Below the pieces are notes generated by a model. It worked only from the letters and a program-made list of their open reading frames with translations. It was not told the origin of the DNA and searched no databases. From the NCBI GenBank assembly GCA_002633005.1, contig NMRA01000298.1:171887-235886 (forward strand): a stretch of DNA of 64,000 bases, read 5' to 3'. The translations under genes and the position numbers were made by a program. Positions within the stretch are counted from its first letter, which is position 1; each line of letters opens with the position of its first letter. The DNA comes from Phoronis australis. Lineage: Eukaryota; Phoronida; Phoronidae. Shown here piece after piece: positions 24,370 to 36,129 of this stretch.

Positions 24370-27300
24370 TTTTTTACCCAAAACGCACTGGAATGACCTG
24401 AAACATGTCAAGGAGTGCATTCCGTCAAAATGCTTCTTCGTCTACGGATTTTTATATAGACTCTTTGAACTTTGTAAACAAATAGGGACTAAAGAAGTGC
24501 ATCAGAAATTTACACGGATTTCCTTTCGGACCAAGGGAACTGAGTTTCCTGGTCAAAGGTCATTAAGTGCAAAAGTGATTTTTGAGCTAGACTTTTCATA
24601 TTCATGCATGTGGCTTCTAGTCACCAGGGAAGTTCAATCGCAAACTTTTGGGTCGTTAGGTTAAACTCTGGGGTCATTTAATGCACTTTTTTCTTAAATT
24701 TCAGACTTTTTCAATCTGCTCATTCTTATATTATTCATTATTGAGAGGGTTCTTATTCATGGTGGTTCAAGCAATGGGCATTCTAATTCTATTGATTACT
24801 TGGGTTTGACTCAAAATGCACCGGAATGACCCGAAACGGGTCAAATAGTGCATTCCCTGAATTTGCTTCTTCTTGTACATTTTTTTAGATAGACTCCGAA
24901 TTTTGATAACAAGCAGATACTAGAGAAGTGCACCCGAAATTTACGTGGAATTTAAATAGGATAAAGGGAACCGAGTTTCCGGGTCAAAGGTCATTAGGTG
25001 CAAAAGATTGTTGAGCTAGAGCTTACACAATCGCGTATATTCTTTTCATTCGTAAAGGAAATTCAGTCACCAACTTTGGGGTCATTAGGTGCAGTTTTCC
25101 GTTGATATTCTTACTCTTTACTGTTGCTCTTTTATAGTTACCAGAGACATCTCTCTCTTTCACACAAAGGATGCAACTTCTATGCAGTGTAATGCTCCTA
25201 TACTTCACTATGCACATGCATACACCACGCACAGAGTTGTAAATGCGCATACGCAATTGCGTTATAGTTCTTATTCCTATTCTTCCTTCCTTTTCAGATT
25301 GCTATTACTCTTACGTCGATTTATTAATAACAATCATATTCACTGAGGTTGATACGATAATCAAGGGATTTCTATTAATGATATAGTTTGAACCCAAAAT
25401 GCACCGGAATGACCCGAAATGGGTCAAGGAGTGCATTAAATCAAAATGCTTCTCCTTCTACAGATTTTTAGATAGACTCTTCGAATTTTGTTAACAAGGA
25501 GGTACTAGAGATCTGCATCCAATGATTACTTGGAATTTAAATCGGATCAAGGGAACCGAGTTTCCGGGTCAAAGGTCATTCGATGAAAACGTCATTTTTG
25601 AGGTATACCTTTCATAGTCACGCACATGATTAACATTCATTAATGAAGTTCAGTCACAAACTGTGGGGTCACTAGGTGCATTTTTGGGGTCATTAAGTGC
25701 AGTTTTCTGCCAAATTTAAGACTTTTTTAATCAGCTTTTACTTACACGATACATTAGTGAGAGCGTTCATACTCATGGTGGTTCAACCAAGTACTAATCA
25801 AATTCTATCGATCACATGGGTTTGACTCAAAATGCACTGGAATGACCAGAAACGGGTAAAGGAATGAATTCTATAAATTCCTTTTTTCTTCTACAGGTTT
25901 TCAGATAGACTCTTCCAATTTTGATAACAAGCGGACACTAGAGAAGTGCACACGAAATTTACTTGGAAACTAAATCGGATAATAGGAATCGAGTTTCCGC
26001 ATCAAAGGTCATTAAGTGCAAAAGTGCTTTTTGCGCTAGATCTTACATAATCACGCATATAGTTTTCATTCGTAAATAAAATTAAGTCACAAAGTTTTGG
26101 GTCATTAGGTGCAACTGTGGGGTCATTAGGTGCAGTTTTCCGTTGATATACTTACTTTTCACCCTTGCTCTTAAATTATTACCAGGGACATCGCTCTCTT
26201 TCATACAAAAGATACAACTCCTATGCTATGTAATGCGCCAATACTTCAATACGCAAGTGCATACACCACGCGCAGTGTTGTAAGTGCGCAAACGCAATTG
26301 CATACTAGTTCTTCTTATTCTTATTCTTCCTTCCTTTTTCAGATTGTTATTACTCTTACATCGATTCGTTAACAACAATTATATTCATTGTGGTTGGTAC
26401 GATAATGAAATTATTTTTAGTCATTAGAATATTTTCATCCAAAATGCACTGGAATGACCCGTAACAGATCAAGGAGTGAATTCCCTTAAAATGCTTCTTC
26501 TTCTAGAGGTATTTAGACAGACTCTTTGACTTTTGTAAGTAGGCGCTAACGAAGTGGATCCAAAATTTACCTGGATTTCCAAGCGGATGAAGGGAACTGA
26601 GTTTCCGGTTCAAAGGTCATTAAGTGCAAAAGGGATTTTTGAGCTTGCATGTAATTACCATTCATAAAGGAAGTTCAGTCACAAACTTTGAGGTCACTAG
26701 GTGCAACTCAGGGTTCATTAAGTACAGTTTTTTGATAAATTTAAGATTTTTTCAATCAGCCTGTACAGGACTTACTTAATTAATAAGGGAGAGCGTTCAA
26801 ACTCATGGTGGTTCAACCATTTGCCCAACAAATTCTATTACTCACATGGATTTGACTCGAAATGCACCGGATTGACCGGAAATGGGTCAAGGAGTGCACT
26901 CCGTCAAATTGCTTCTCCTTCTACAGGCTTTTAGATATACTCTTCAAATTTCACTAACGAGCAGGCACTAGAGATCTGCATCCCAAATTTACTTGGAATT
27001 CCGATCGGATAAAGGGAACTGAGTTTCCGGGTCCAATTTCATTAAGTGCAAAATTGATTTTTGAGCTAGACCTTTCATAATCATGCATACGATTACAATT
27101 CAAAAAAGAAGTTCACTCACAAATTTGGGGGTTACTAGGTGCAACTTAGGGGTCATTGAGTGCAGTTTTCTGTTAAATTTGAGACTTTTTCAATCAGCTT
27201 GCACTTAAATTGATGCATTAGGGAGAGCGTTCATATTCATGGTGGCTCAACCAATTGCCAATCAAGTTCTATTGGTCACTTGGATTTGACTCAAAATGCT

Positions 27301-27905
27301 CCGCAGTGACTCGAAACAGGTCAAGGAGTGCATTCCGCCAAGTTATTTCTTCTTCTACATGGTTTTAGATTTTTGAAAAAGCAGGCACCCGTGATCTGTC
27401 GATCAGCTTCTATTGATCACATGGATTTGGCACAAAATGCACCGGAGTGACTCAAAACGGGTCATGGAGTGCATTCTGTCAAATTGCTTCTCCTTCTATA
27501 GGTTTTAGATAGACTCTTCAAATGTTGTTTACAAGTAGGCACTGGAGATCTGCATCCGTAATTTACAGGGAATTTACATCGGATAAAGGGAATCAAGTCG
27601 AAGGTCATTAAGGGCAAATTAGTGATCATTGAGCTAGACTTTCCATAATCAGGCATATACTTTTCATTCGTAAAGGATATTCAGTCACAGACTTTTGAGT
27701 CATTAGGTGCAAATGTGGGGTCACTTGGTGCAGTTTCCCCTTGATTTTCTTATTTTTCACTCTTGCTCTTTCATACTTACCAGGGACATCGCTTTCTGTC
27801 ACACAAAGTATGCAACTTTTATGCAATGTAATGCACCTATACTTCACAATGCTTGTGCAAAGACCACGCGCAGAGTTTTAAGTGTGCATACGCAATTGCA
27901 TTCTA
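24370..27905. repeat. Higher-order satellite of A and B units
   Basis: Units begin with CAAAATGCACCGGAATGACC-like text at about 24380, 24811, 25395, 25830, 26440, 26860, 27296 and 27433. Two types alternate. Type A is about 420-436 bases and ends in GGTGGTTCAACCA. Type B is about 585-610 bases and carries a distinct second half with CACGCAGAGT and CGCAATTGC. The order is A B A B A A, a truncated unit, then B. Within units the word GGTCATTAGGTGCA recurs two or three times. Copies differ from each other by perhaps 10-15% by eye. Confidence 0.8.
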
Positions 27906-27909
27906 GTTA

Positions 27910-30900
27910 ATGCTGCTATTGTTCCTGTTTTAATATTAATTTTGTTGTTGTCAATTAGAGTACAGTTTCTGTTACTATTACTACTATTTTTAATTATATT
28001 ATTATTGTTACTGTTATTGTCAATTTTTATGCTGAAGCGAGATTAACTTATGTTTCCAAATTACATTGTAGTTATTTGGACCGCAGAGACAAAGTTGTGG
28101 GCTAAATCTCAAGTCACACCTCAAGAAACATTGTTTTATTTTTCGAGTAGAACAAAAATCATCTAGTTTTTCATTTATTGCCTTTGAGCACGGTGAAGCA
28201 AGTTCTGTAAGGGTATCACGGACCTCACTCAATTCTGACTACATGTTTCATGAACTAAACTTCACACCTGCTTAGGTCCAGGTAATTTTGTCATTTTTTT
28301 CACGATCGTTTTGTCGATTAGTGCTTAGACATTTTTCGAGAGCTAACAATTTTTGACAAACATGACGCTACATGTAGCTTTTAAGTCGACCTGTATTTAG
28401 ACCTCGCGGTGTGTATTGGGCGAAGAGGTTCGCTTCAGAGAAGTATAACAAAACCGAGAAAGCGAGCCAAAATTCCACTAAAAGGCAGGAAGTGACAAAA
28501 TTCGGAGAACGCTCTATTTACAGCTCATTTTTAACGTAATGGGTCCACATTCCCAAATATTCGAGCCCTATTTTTAGGCTGGTTCAGTGCATGCGCCGTG
28601 AATTCATTGTCACATAAACCGATTTACTCTTGCGCTTGACAGAGGCAAGCCTCTACTCTTTCGTTTAGGACCGTCGCTGTACTCTTTTGATGTGCAGGTT
28701 TGGGGAGGTGCGCATGATTAATTTCACAGACTAGAATCGCTGCAGTAGGCCTACATTTTTTCTTGGGAACAAATGTGAGTGAGGGATGACTCACATGATT
28801 GAGTAACGGATTTTTTTTACTTTTGTGGCTTCGTTCCACTTTTTTCTCAAAATATTGCTTTTCCCGCAGTGTGCATAAATTTCTGTCAATGGCACTCCTT
28901 AACCAGCCCAAACATTCCAATAATCCTGCAAATGCTTCCATGTTTCCTCTTCAGGATAAACATTTGAAAGAAATCGGCAGGTATGCCGTGAGTGATTTCC
29001 ATTCATTTCACGTGAAAGGATGTCAATAAAAACCACGTGCCTAAAAACGTCGTTCAAATCTCGCTGTTCTAACATAAGCACTTATAATACAGTCAACACG
29101 ACAATATCATAGGTCTTGCTCGAGTAACTGTGATATATTGGGTATTTTTCATATATTTAGGAACTTCAGGTGCAAGGGATTGATATTAGTGGCCTGTCGT
29201 TTGACAGAAAAACTAATAAACGAAAGCTTTGGAGCCTCTAACGCACTGGAATTCTTCAAGTAGTATGATTTGTCATCCAGGTTTTACAGTCATTGTATAC
29301 CAGGTAGTTTTTATTTTGTCATTAATCTACTCATCAATTTTAAGAATGTTTTAATTTTCTTTCTGTAACACAATGCAAATTGACATTTTTTTATTTGCAT
29401 GTTATAGTTCTAGTTAATTTATACAAATATGTTATTCTTGCTAATGTATAAATGTCCATTGTCATCCTAAATAATACTCAAACTTGCACTAAAGCTATGG
29501 CCACAAAATTTCACGTGTTTACTATCTTTCATAACTACTTCCTTATTGGAAATGAATGATAATAAAACATGTTCAGAACTTTGTTGATTGTATACAGTAT
29601 AATTTCAAAAAAGTTTTGTTGAATTTACAAAAAAATGGTGAACAATTTCAATAATGGTTATAGTGATTTTTTAACAGGAATGGCTGTTGGAACTGCAAAA
29701 CAGGCGGGAAAATCGAACTATTTTGAAAACTTCACACAGAGAATAAAGATTTTGCTTGGTGTTTTATTTTATGCTTGATACCACATGTTTATTTTTGGGT
29801 CAAAACCTGAATCAGACAAACAGTATTCATTATCTGTTAAAGCTGCAATATCAAGCGTATAGTTCCTTTTCTTTAATAATTCATGGAGTGACATTTCATA
29901 TTTTATTCAACTCATAACTTGCAATGACAACCAGACAACGGTATCAATATGTTTCGTTACGTATTTAAACTTGCCTTTTTAAAGCACGTTCAATTTCTAT
30001 TCAGGAATTCATCCAAGATTTCCAAAATAGCGTGTCGAAAAGGGCTTTCCAATACTTCAGGCTGCCCGCGATAACGACGACCCATTACCTCCACCGCCAT
30101 GCATCACCAACGCCCACAATGATTGTTTTTACAAAAAATACGTACATGTAGTTCAAGGCGTTTGCATCTGACTTTTCAAAATACCCCACTTGTAGAGAAC
30201 TCTTTTACTAAAAATTGCCGGACCTACACTTTTCGCTATACATTTACGAAAACAGTCAAGCAGCTTACCAAACAAATATTAGATATTTTCACAATGCACT
30301 TTGCGGATGATGTGTGGTCTATATTATGGCAACAGGTGTCATTGCCGTTCCAAATTAAAACAATAAATTTCACATTGAAGTGCATGAAACAGTATTAAAT
30401 TTGAATCGTTTGTATTAGGTTTGTCTAAACCTTACTTCGATCGGATCAGAGTGATGTTCAATCCCTGCAAAATCACAATAGTGACATTTGAAAGGAGGCA
30501 TTCAGTTTAAAATTCATTTTGAGGCCTCTATACTGAAAACGCAGACTTGATCTGAAACAGTGGAATTGAATTGACAGATGGAATAATACAAAGGCGAATT
30601 CTTTATTGACTCGGGTACCCTTATGGACTTGGAAGGGGTAACTAGACAAAATGCTGGTTTACAATTATGTTGATGATCGTAAATTATGGGTGTTGGTGGC
30701 CGTAAATTATGGGTGCCATGTGCACACACAATAGGCTTTTTGAAATTGACATGCAAGTGCTGTGAAAGAAGTTCTTTAAGAAGCCTGTTGTTGGTCATAA
30801 AATATCCCAGTTAGCTTCTGTAAGTTAACACTGAGTAACAAAGGGTCTGTGGTCCTGGATGAAGAGATAATTGTTTCATTACGCCTATTAATTTTGAATA

Positions 30901-32850
30901 GCCAAGCATAGAATGCTGCAAAATGGGCATGCCAAAAATTATTTTGGGACAGCTAAATCAATAAAAGGTTTTAAAAATCGTGGTTCCTCCACACTCCAAA
31001 ACGATTCACAGAATTTCAACCAGAAACTGGAGATAGACTGCAGTTATAGTAGCCAGTTGAAAGTTTTCATATTCAAATTAGTTACTTTACAACTTTCTTT
31101 ACTCAAATTCCATGAAGGGGTACATAAGATAAGACCAAGCACTTTCATCAAATTTCCCTGTCCCCAGCCATTTATTTACTCAAGACAAAATAACCAGTAG
31201 TAACCTGCTCAGCCGTTATTAATGCTCGTAATGATCTGTCTTTGGCTTATACCCCATTGCCTGTGTGGTCCCATTCATAGCACATTTTCCTGTAATAATG
31301 ATATGCAACTTGAGAATCAGATTTCTCCACTGAATAAAAAGGCATAAAATTGGTTGCCTCCCACCCCACGCAATGCTTTGTATGATCTCTTTTCTCGCAA
31401 CAAACCTCGGTCTACCACAACTACTCAAGTTTGCTTGCTTTCAACCTGAGGCTGTCATCGCTCATCAACTGCTTTATTTTCAAATGGACTAGCTAGCTGA
31501 CTAGTTGTGCATATAGTCCCTGGTGACAGACGATGGCAATGGAAATCAACGAATAAATACGCAATTCAAGTCCAAAGTCTTAAACTTTCCAGCGAGTAGA
31601 AATCCAACCCACAACCATAGACCGACAAACCCCATTAACATTACACTCAGTTTCAGTCACAAGGTTCGCCTAGGCCACACTTCAAATATTACTCCACTCG
31701 AGTAAAATCAGTACGTAATTTCCCCCTGGTAATGGTTTCATCTAAATTTAAGCGTAATAGTTAGACTGTTTAGCTCATACAGGGAGCAATATCGTCATCA
31801 AAGTGTTGCAGAAACGAATAAATTACCTAGCTAAGGCGAACTTGTTTTTGAAGAAGTACCTGAAACATTGACTATTTGTATCGCACAGCATTAAGGGTAG
31901 CATTCGTTTGTTTTGATCATGCATAATTTAAGAAAATAAAAAAATAAAAGGAAGAATATGTACAGGCAGTAGACCAACCTCATACTTACCAAAAGCGATA
32001 ATTAATTAAAAGAGAGTTTGTTTCAAATGTTTATGCATTAACGCAGATTCACCCTGTTTTTAAAACGGATCATCAATGGGTTTACTGTACGCAAAAAAAA
32101 TAAAATGGAACTTATTTGCTTCTACATGTAGGTTTTACTGTACATGTAGAACAAACGCCTCTAGATTTGTCTCAACCAGAGACTCAATCAACTTCACAAA
32201 AGCGCTAACTTGCTTGTGTCGCCCAGTATTAACATGCATTTATTTGTCATCAATATGAGCTCCTTGCTGCATGGTGACAATTTGTTAAAGCATAACTAAG
32301 CACTTTTTTGATGAGAAAGGAATTGCAAATTACTTCAGTCCTTCCATCAGCAGATCTCCCTACTTACTTTCAATGATATTCAAAAAAAAACGTAGAGTTC
32401 TCTCTTTGTTTTGTTTCAAAGGAAAAAAATCGCAACTAAACCTAAAATAATACACGGGCAAACAGTGTTTTACAGGTCCACGAATGTGAAAAACATTGAT
32501 GGAACTTGGTAAAGACTAATTTATATATCTGGGCGTACATCCCATCAGAGTAAAACCCTTTCTACATATTTGCTATTACTCGTAACGCGACATTGTATCG
32601 ACTTCGTAGGCAACCATCGCAAAAATGGGTCCCATACTACTTTCCTGAGACAAATCAGGTTGGAGCAAAACACTAAGATCGTAAAATTGTGTCGTAAACA
32701 TGTCAATGCATAATGATTAGTCTTATGACAGTCGTATACGAAATTATAAAAATCTGAATTGTAAACAGGGTTTTACGTGTCACAAACTGTCGCTGTACTC
32801 AAATAACGGCATTATGCGCAACCCACAGACCGTGTACTGTCGCAACCAGG
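27910..32850. other. Left gene first intron, no gene recognised
   Basis: AT-rich DNA with several open frames up to 105 codons (for example 28941-28624 minus). None has a recognisable domain, splice context or paralogue support. A simple TTATTATTG-type stretch follows the satellite at 27940-28020. Confidence 0.45.
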
Positions 32851-32857
32851 TTCTAAC

Positions 32858-33226
32858 CTGATTTGTTATGAAGTTGTCAATTCTTATCTTGTTTCCAAGA
32901 TTTCTTCCCTGTTTCCTCGGTCTTCCCTGCGACTCCATATAGTGATAACTTTCCTGGGAGAAATAGCATATTCCTGTATTGTCTTCGTAGTAGGCCGAGG
33001 TGCAAGCTGCCTCTCTCCTGCAGTAGAGTGCGCATTCCATTTCACTTCTTGTGCCACTTCGTTTCGCGAAGTATGACGGTGAAAATGATCCTGTTATACT
33101 TGAAACAGAACAAGTAGATGCCAGTGAAATGGCCGAGCAGGTTTGGATTTTTTCAGCAAATAGTGTGTCAGATTGACCAAATTTAACGAAGTTTAAAAAT
33201 ACCGCTGTCCAAACGGACAAAAACAT
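32858..33226 (-). CDS. Left gene exon 1: signal peptide and PAN/apple-like domain
   Basis: This exon gives 123 residues from the ATG at 33226. The start MFLSVWTAVFL forms a hydrophobic stretch ending near residue 17, a plausible signal peptide. An in-frame ATG nine codons upstream (33253) is an alternative start. Cysteines fall at about residues 30, 39, 65, 69, 75 and 87. The block MECALYC, then AC, then GICYF matches the Cys spacing of PAN/apple domains, which bind proteins or carbohydrates in secreted proteins. The proposed donor is CAG/GTTAGA at 32857, phase 0, which fits the phase 0 start of the exon at 22275. The frame stays open past the donor, so a different 3' end is possible. A decayed copy lies near 23.7 kb. 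Confidence 0.7.
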
Positions 33227-33906
33227 TTTACGTGTCCTTATGAGCCAGAACACCTCACGACTGTTTGCCGTTCCATGTATTTTTGAAAGTCATTCTCACA
33301 AACTAAACAAAAATACGATGTCCTTTGTGTCTCAAGTTTAATTATAGAGAAAATATTTAACATTTATTTTGTCATATTCTGAATGTTTGATTAATCTCGT
33401 GAACGGAAACCTTTCAAACCGTAACGCGTATTTCAATAATACATATTCACAATTGATTTTCCCCACGTTTTTTCGATACAATGTTTCTCAGTTTCAGAAC
33501 CACGAAATAATGTATATATGTAAAGATGGCCGAAAATTGTGCTTCTCACTGAAGATGAACTACATTTCCAGTAACCAGGGGTCTCTTTCTCGAGGCTTTT
33601 ATCTTTCAGCTGTATTCAGTCTAGGGATAGCTTAGCATGGTTCATGAAAACCCGACTTCGGTTGAAAGTGAGAAAACCTGACACAAATCCAAGACTTGCT
33701 TTACCAGACAAAAAAGAAAATGTTTTGTAGTCAGATTTCCGACTTTTGGCTGAAATCAAAAGACAGAAGTCAACAGTCTCTTCAAAAACTGTCCCCAGGT
33801 TTGCAAAAGGTACAAATTCATTGACAACATATTTTGGGAGGAACACGCGTGAAATAGGCCACTGTATAAGTTCAGCACAACTCTAGCGCTTATAAATCCA
33901 CGCGCG

Positions 33907-34063
33907 TAAGTTCAAGGTGAAGACTTCGTTGACCACCAGACGACGGCTGGATGGCAGCAGGTGTAAGCGTCGTTGTACATCTAGCAATAACCAGGACACG
34001 TCTGTGCTTACATGTTCAGTCTCATGTTAAAGCTTCATGCTGGAAGGTCGCAAAACCCGCCAT
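33907..34063 (-). pseudogene. Dead copy of domain 3, terminal exon C
   Basis: It aligns to 41539-41394 over its whole length (shared GCGACCTTCCAGC, CAGACGTGTCCTGGTTAT, GGTCAACGAAGTCTTCAC). The acceptor AG has become AA, three premature stops (TGA, TAA, TAG) are in the parental frame, and the terminal TAA reads TTA. With 37654-37879 it is the remnant of a third gene copy's 3' end. Confidence 0.85.
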
Positions 34064-34698
34064 TTGAAAAAGAGTTAGACATATAATCGGCTTAAAGTGG
34101 CGAATATCAAAGGATTAGGTTCTAACATCCAAGAGTGAAAACAGAAACCTGAATTAAAGAAGCGAGATATTTACTGAAAATCTGGCAATACAACCCACAC
34201 AATGATGAAAGTCTGACAAAACACTTATTATGCCCCGACAACATTCTAACAGATTGGTCAATTTGGTGCCGTAACACCTAATTTCAATAACGTCTGGATA
34301 GGTATTCTGTGTGGTGTGGAAAATCACAATACTGCCAGACTCGAAATACAGTATCACAACAACTTTGAATGGCCATATGATCAGGAGTACAATGTTCTGG
34401 ACCCAAACCTCAAATGTTGTCATGAATTCGACTTCCATGTAAGTATATGTAACCACAGCTCAGCAATCGATAACTTCAATCCGTGGTTTCTCGTGTAGGC
34501 CAAACTATAGTATCTGTTCAGTGCAGTGCATAATCCTACATGTACGTGTATCTCGTCATTGGTTTGCAGTCTACATTTACTAAAGATTAGACAGAAGCAC
34601 GTCAAGACAGGCAGAGTCACCGTCTCAACCATCAGTAGAAGTGTAGGCCATCCCATACACTGTAGGCCCGTCATCCGCCGGAAGCTTTTCGGGGAATT

Positions 34699-35264
34699 AC
34701 GCGAACAGAGGGACAACTTAGGAGGCCGCTAACAAATACTCTCTTAATCAAACTCATTTTTACAGAGGTCCTTCGCTCATTTGCTCAAATCGACAACTGG
34801 TTAATTTTACACTTCTCACGCCAAGTATGGCGTCATAACCCCAGGCACTGTCTCATGTCAGGTTGGAGCCGGTGTAAAACAGAACTGCTCTCACGTATGG
34901 GCCCATTCTTTGTTCCTGATTACTTAACAGTGATTCTTAGTGACACGACCCTGTACATGTATGTAGAATTTCTAAATGTTTTAAGTTTTAAGGCATGTTT
35001 CGGAGTCTCCGGCAAAAATATCGATAAAAGGGGGAGTGTCATGAAGGACAATCGACAGACAGCAGTGATTTTCCAGTGTCAATGTCCTATCACCTCTATT
35101 TAATTACATAATTGTTCAATTATAAGCGCTGCTTATTGGTTAGTAGGCGTACATGTACTTTCAAAGTATTCGAAATGAACGGGTCAATTTATGACAAATA
35201 CTCACTTGATACACAACAAATTGCAACAAAAGGTTTCAGTGATGTCTTATGCAAATGACCTGGA
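34699..35264. repeat. First copy of a 566 bp direct duplication (probable haplotype artefact)
   Basis: It begins ACGCGAACAGAGGG and ends ATGACCTGGA directly before a single N. The second copy at 35266-35830 has the same limits. I count about four substitutions and one 1-base indel between them. Exact ends abutting a one-base gap point to two alleles placed side by side. Confidence 0.8.
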
Positions 35265-35265
35265 N
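35265..35265. other. Single-N assembly join
   Basis: One N separates the two copies of the duplication. Confidence 0.9.
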
Positions 35266-35830
35266 ACGCGAACAGAGGGACAACTTAGGAGGCCGCTAAC
35301 AAATACTCTCTTAATCAAACTCATTTTTACAGAGGTCCGTCACTCATTTGCTCAAATCGACAACTGGTTAATTTTACACTTCTCACGCCAAGTATGGCGT
35401 CATAACCCCAGGCACTGTCTCATGTCAGGTTGGAGCCGGTGTAAAACAGAACTGCTCTCACGTAAGGGCCCATTCTTTGTTCCTGATTACTTAACAATGA
35501 TTCTTAGTGACACGACCCTGTACATGTATGTAGAATTTCTAAATGTTTTAAGTTTTAAGGCATGTTTCGGAGTCTCCGGCAAAAATATCGATAAAAGGGG
35601 AGTGTCATGAAGGACAATCGACAGACAGCAGTGATTTTCCAGTGTCAATGTCCTATCACCTCTATTTAATTACATAATTGTTCAATTATAAGCGCTGCTT
35701 ATTGGTTAGTAGGCGTACATGTACTTTCAAAGTATTCGAAATGAACGGGTCAATTTATGACAAATACTCACTTGATACACAACAAATTGCAACAAAAGGT
35801 TTCAGTGATGTCTTATGCAAATGACCTGGA
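35266..35830. repeat. Second copy of the 566 bp duplication
   Basis: This is the partner of 34699-35264, one G shorter in a G run. The sequence continues normally into 35831, so this copy carries the natural right-hand junction. Confidence 0.8.
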
Positions 35831-36047
35831 CCCTCCTGTCTGGGTCTGGAGACTTGAAGACAATCGATTTGTACCCAACCTTACCGCCATGAATGCTGGT
35901 GACGTAGTACGCCCCGTTGCAGTTACAGACTCGGAGAGGATGGGTTTGCATGTACATCTGCATGTCAGTGGTTTGTGCGAAGAGAGATATTGTGACAATC
36001 CGTCAAGCCAAGTCCATGAAGAACGTGAAGAGAGTGATGAGGATTGA
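35808..36047 (+). CDS. Unassigned plus-strand ORF or last exon
   Basis: An open frame of 79 codons from ATG at 35808 ends at TGA 36047. A good acceptor (GGTTTCAG) lies two bases before the ATG and AATAAA follows at 36125-36130. It encodes DLDPPVWVWRLEDNRF, then DVVRPVAVTDSE and an acidic tail EEREESDED. It could be the last exon of a plus-strand gene or of a transposon-borne gene. I do not recognise the family. Its 5' part overlaps the haplotype duplication. Confidence 0.4.
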   Translation: MSYANDLDPPVWVWRLEDNRFVPNLTAMNAGDVVRPVAVTDSERMGLHVHLHVSGLCEERYCDNPSSQVHEEREESDED

Positions 36048-36129
36048 ACTGAGGTAGTACGTGTAATGGACATAACATTCTTAGACGAAATTGAAATCCA
36101 TAATTTCCATGTATTTTGTTTACAAATAA

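Larger units (their letters stand above)
1..33226 (-). other. Left gene span: PAN-CTHRC1-FN2-CTHRC1 secreted protein, 3' end off window
   Basis: The predicted gene reads right to left with exons at 33226-32858, 22275-22164, 18510-18416, 18198-18000, 16082-15915, 11331-11164, 9428-9346 and 6784-6583. Every junction is in phase: 0/0, then 1/1, 0/0, 1/1, 1/1, 1/1, 0/0. All eight exons are open. The next exon (domain 2, exon C) should lie a few hundred bases left of position 1, because bases 1-460 align to 49375-49790 and the right gene's exon C is at 49019-48867. The 10.6 kb first intron holds a satellite and a dead PAN exon. The link between exon 1 and exon 2 is inferred from phase and order only. 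The predicted product is a secreted or matrix protein. Confidence 0.75.

Noticed and set aside
28624-28941. 105-codon minus-strand ORF
   Set aside because: No domain motif, no splice support, no paralogue. Compatible with chance in a large intron.
33345-33353. TATA-like word upstream of the left gene start
   Set aside because: AT-rich surroundings make such words frequent and no start site evidence exists.
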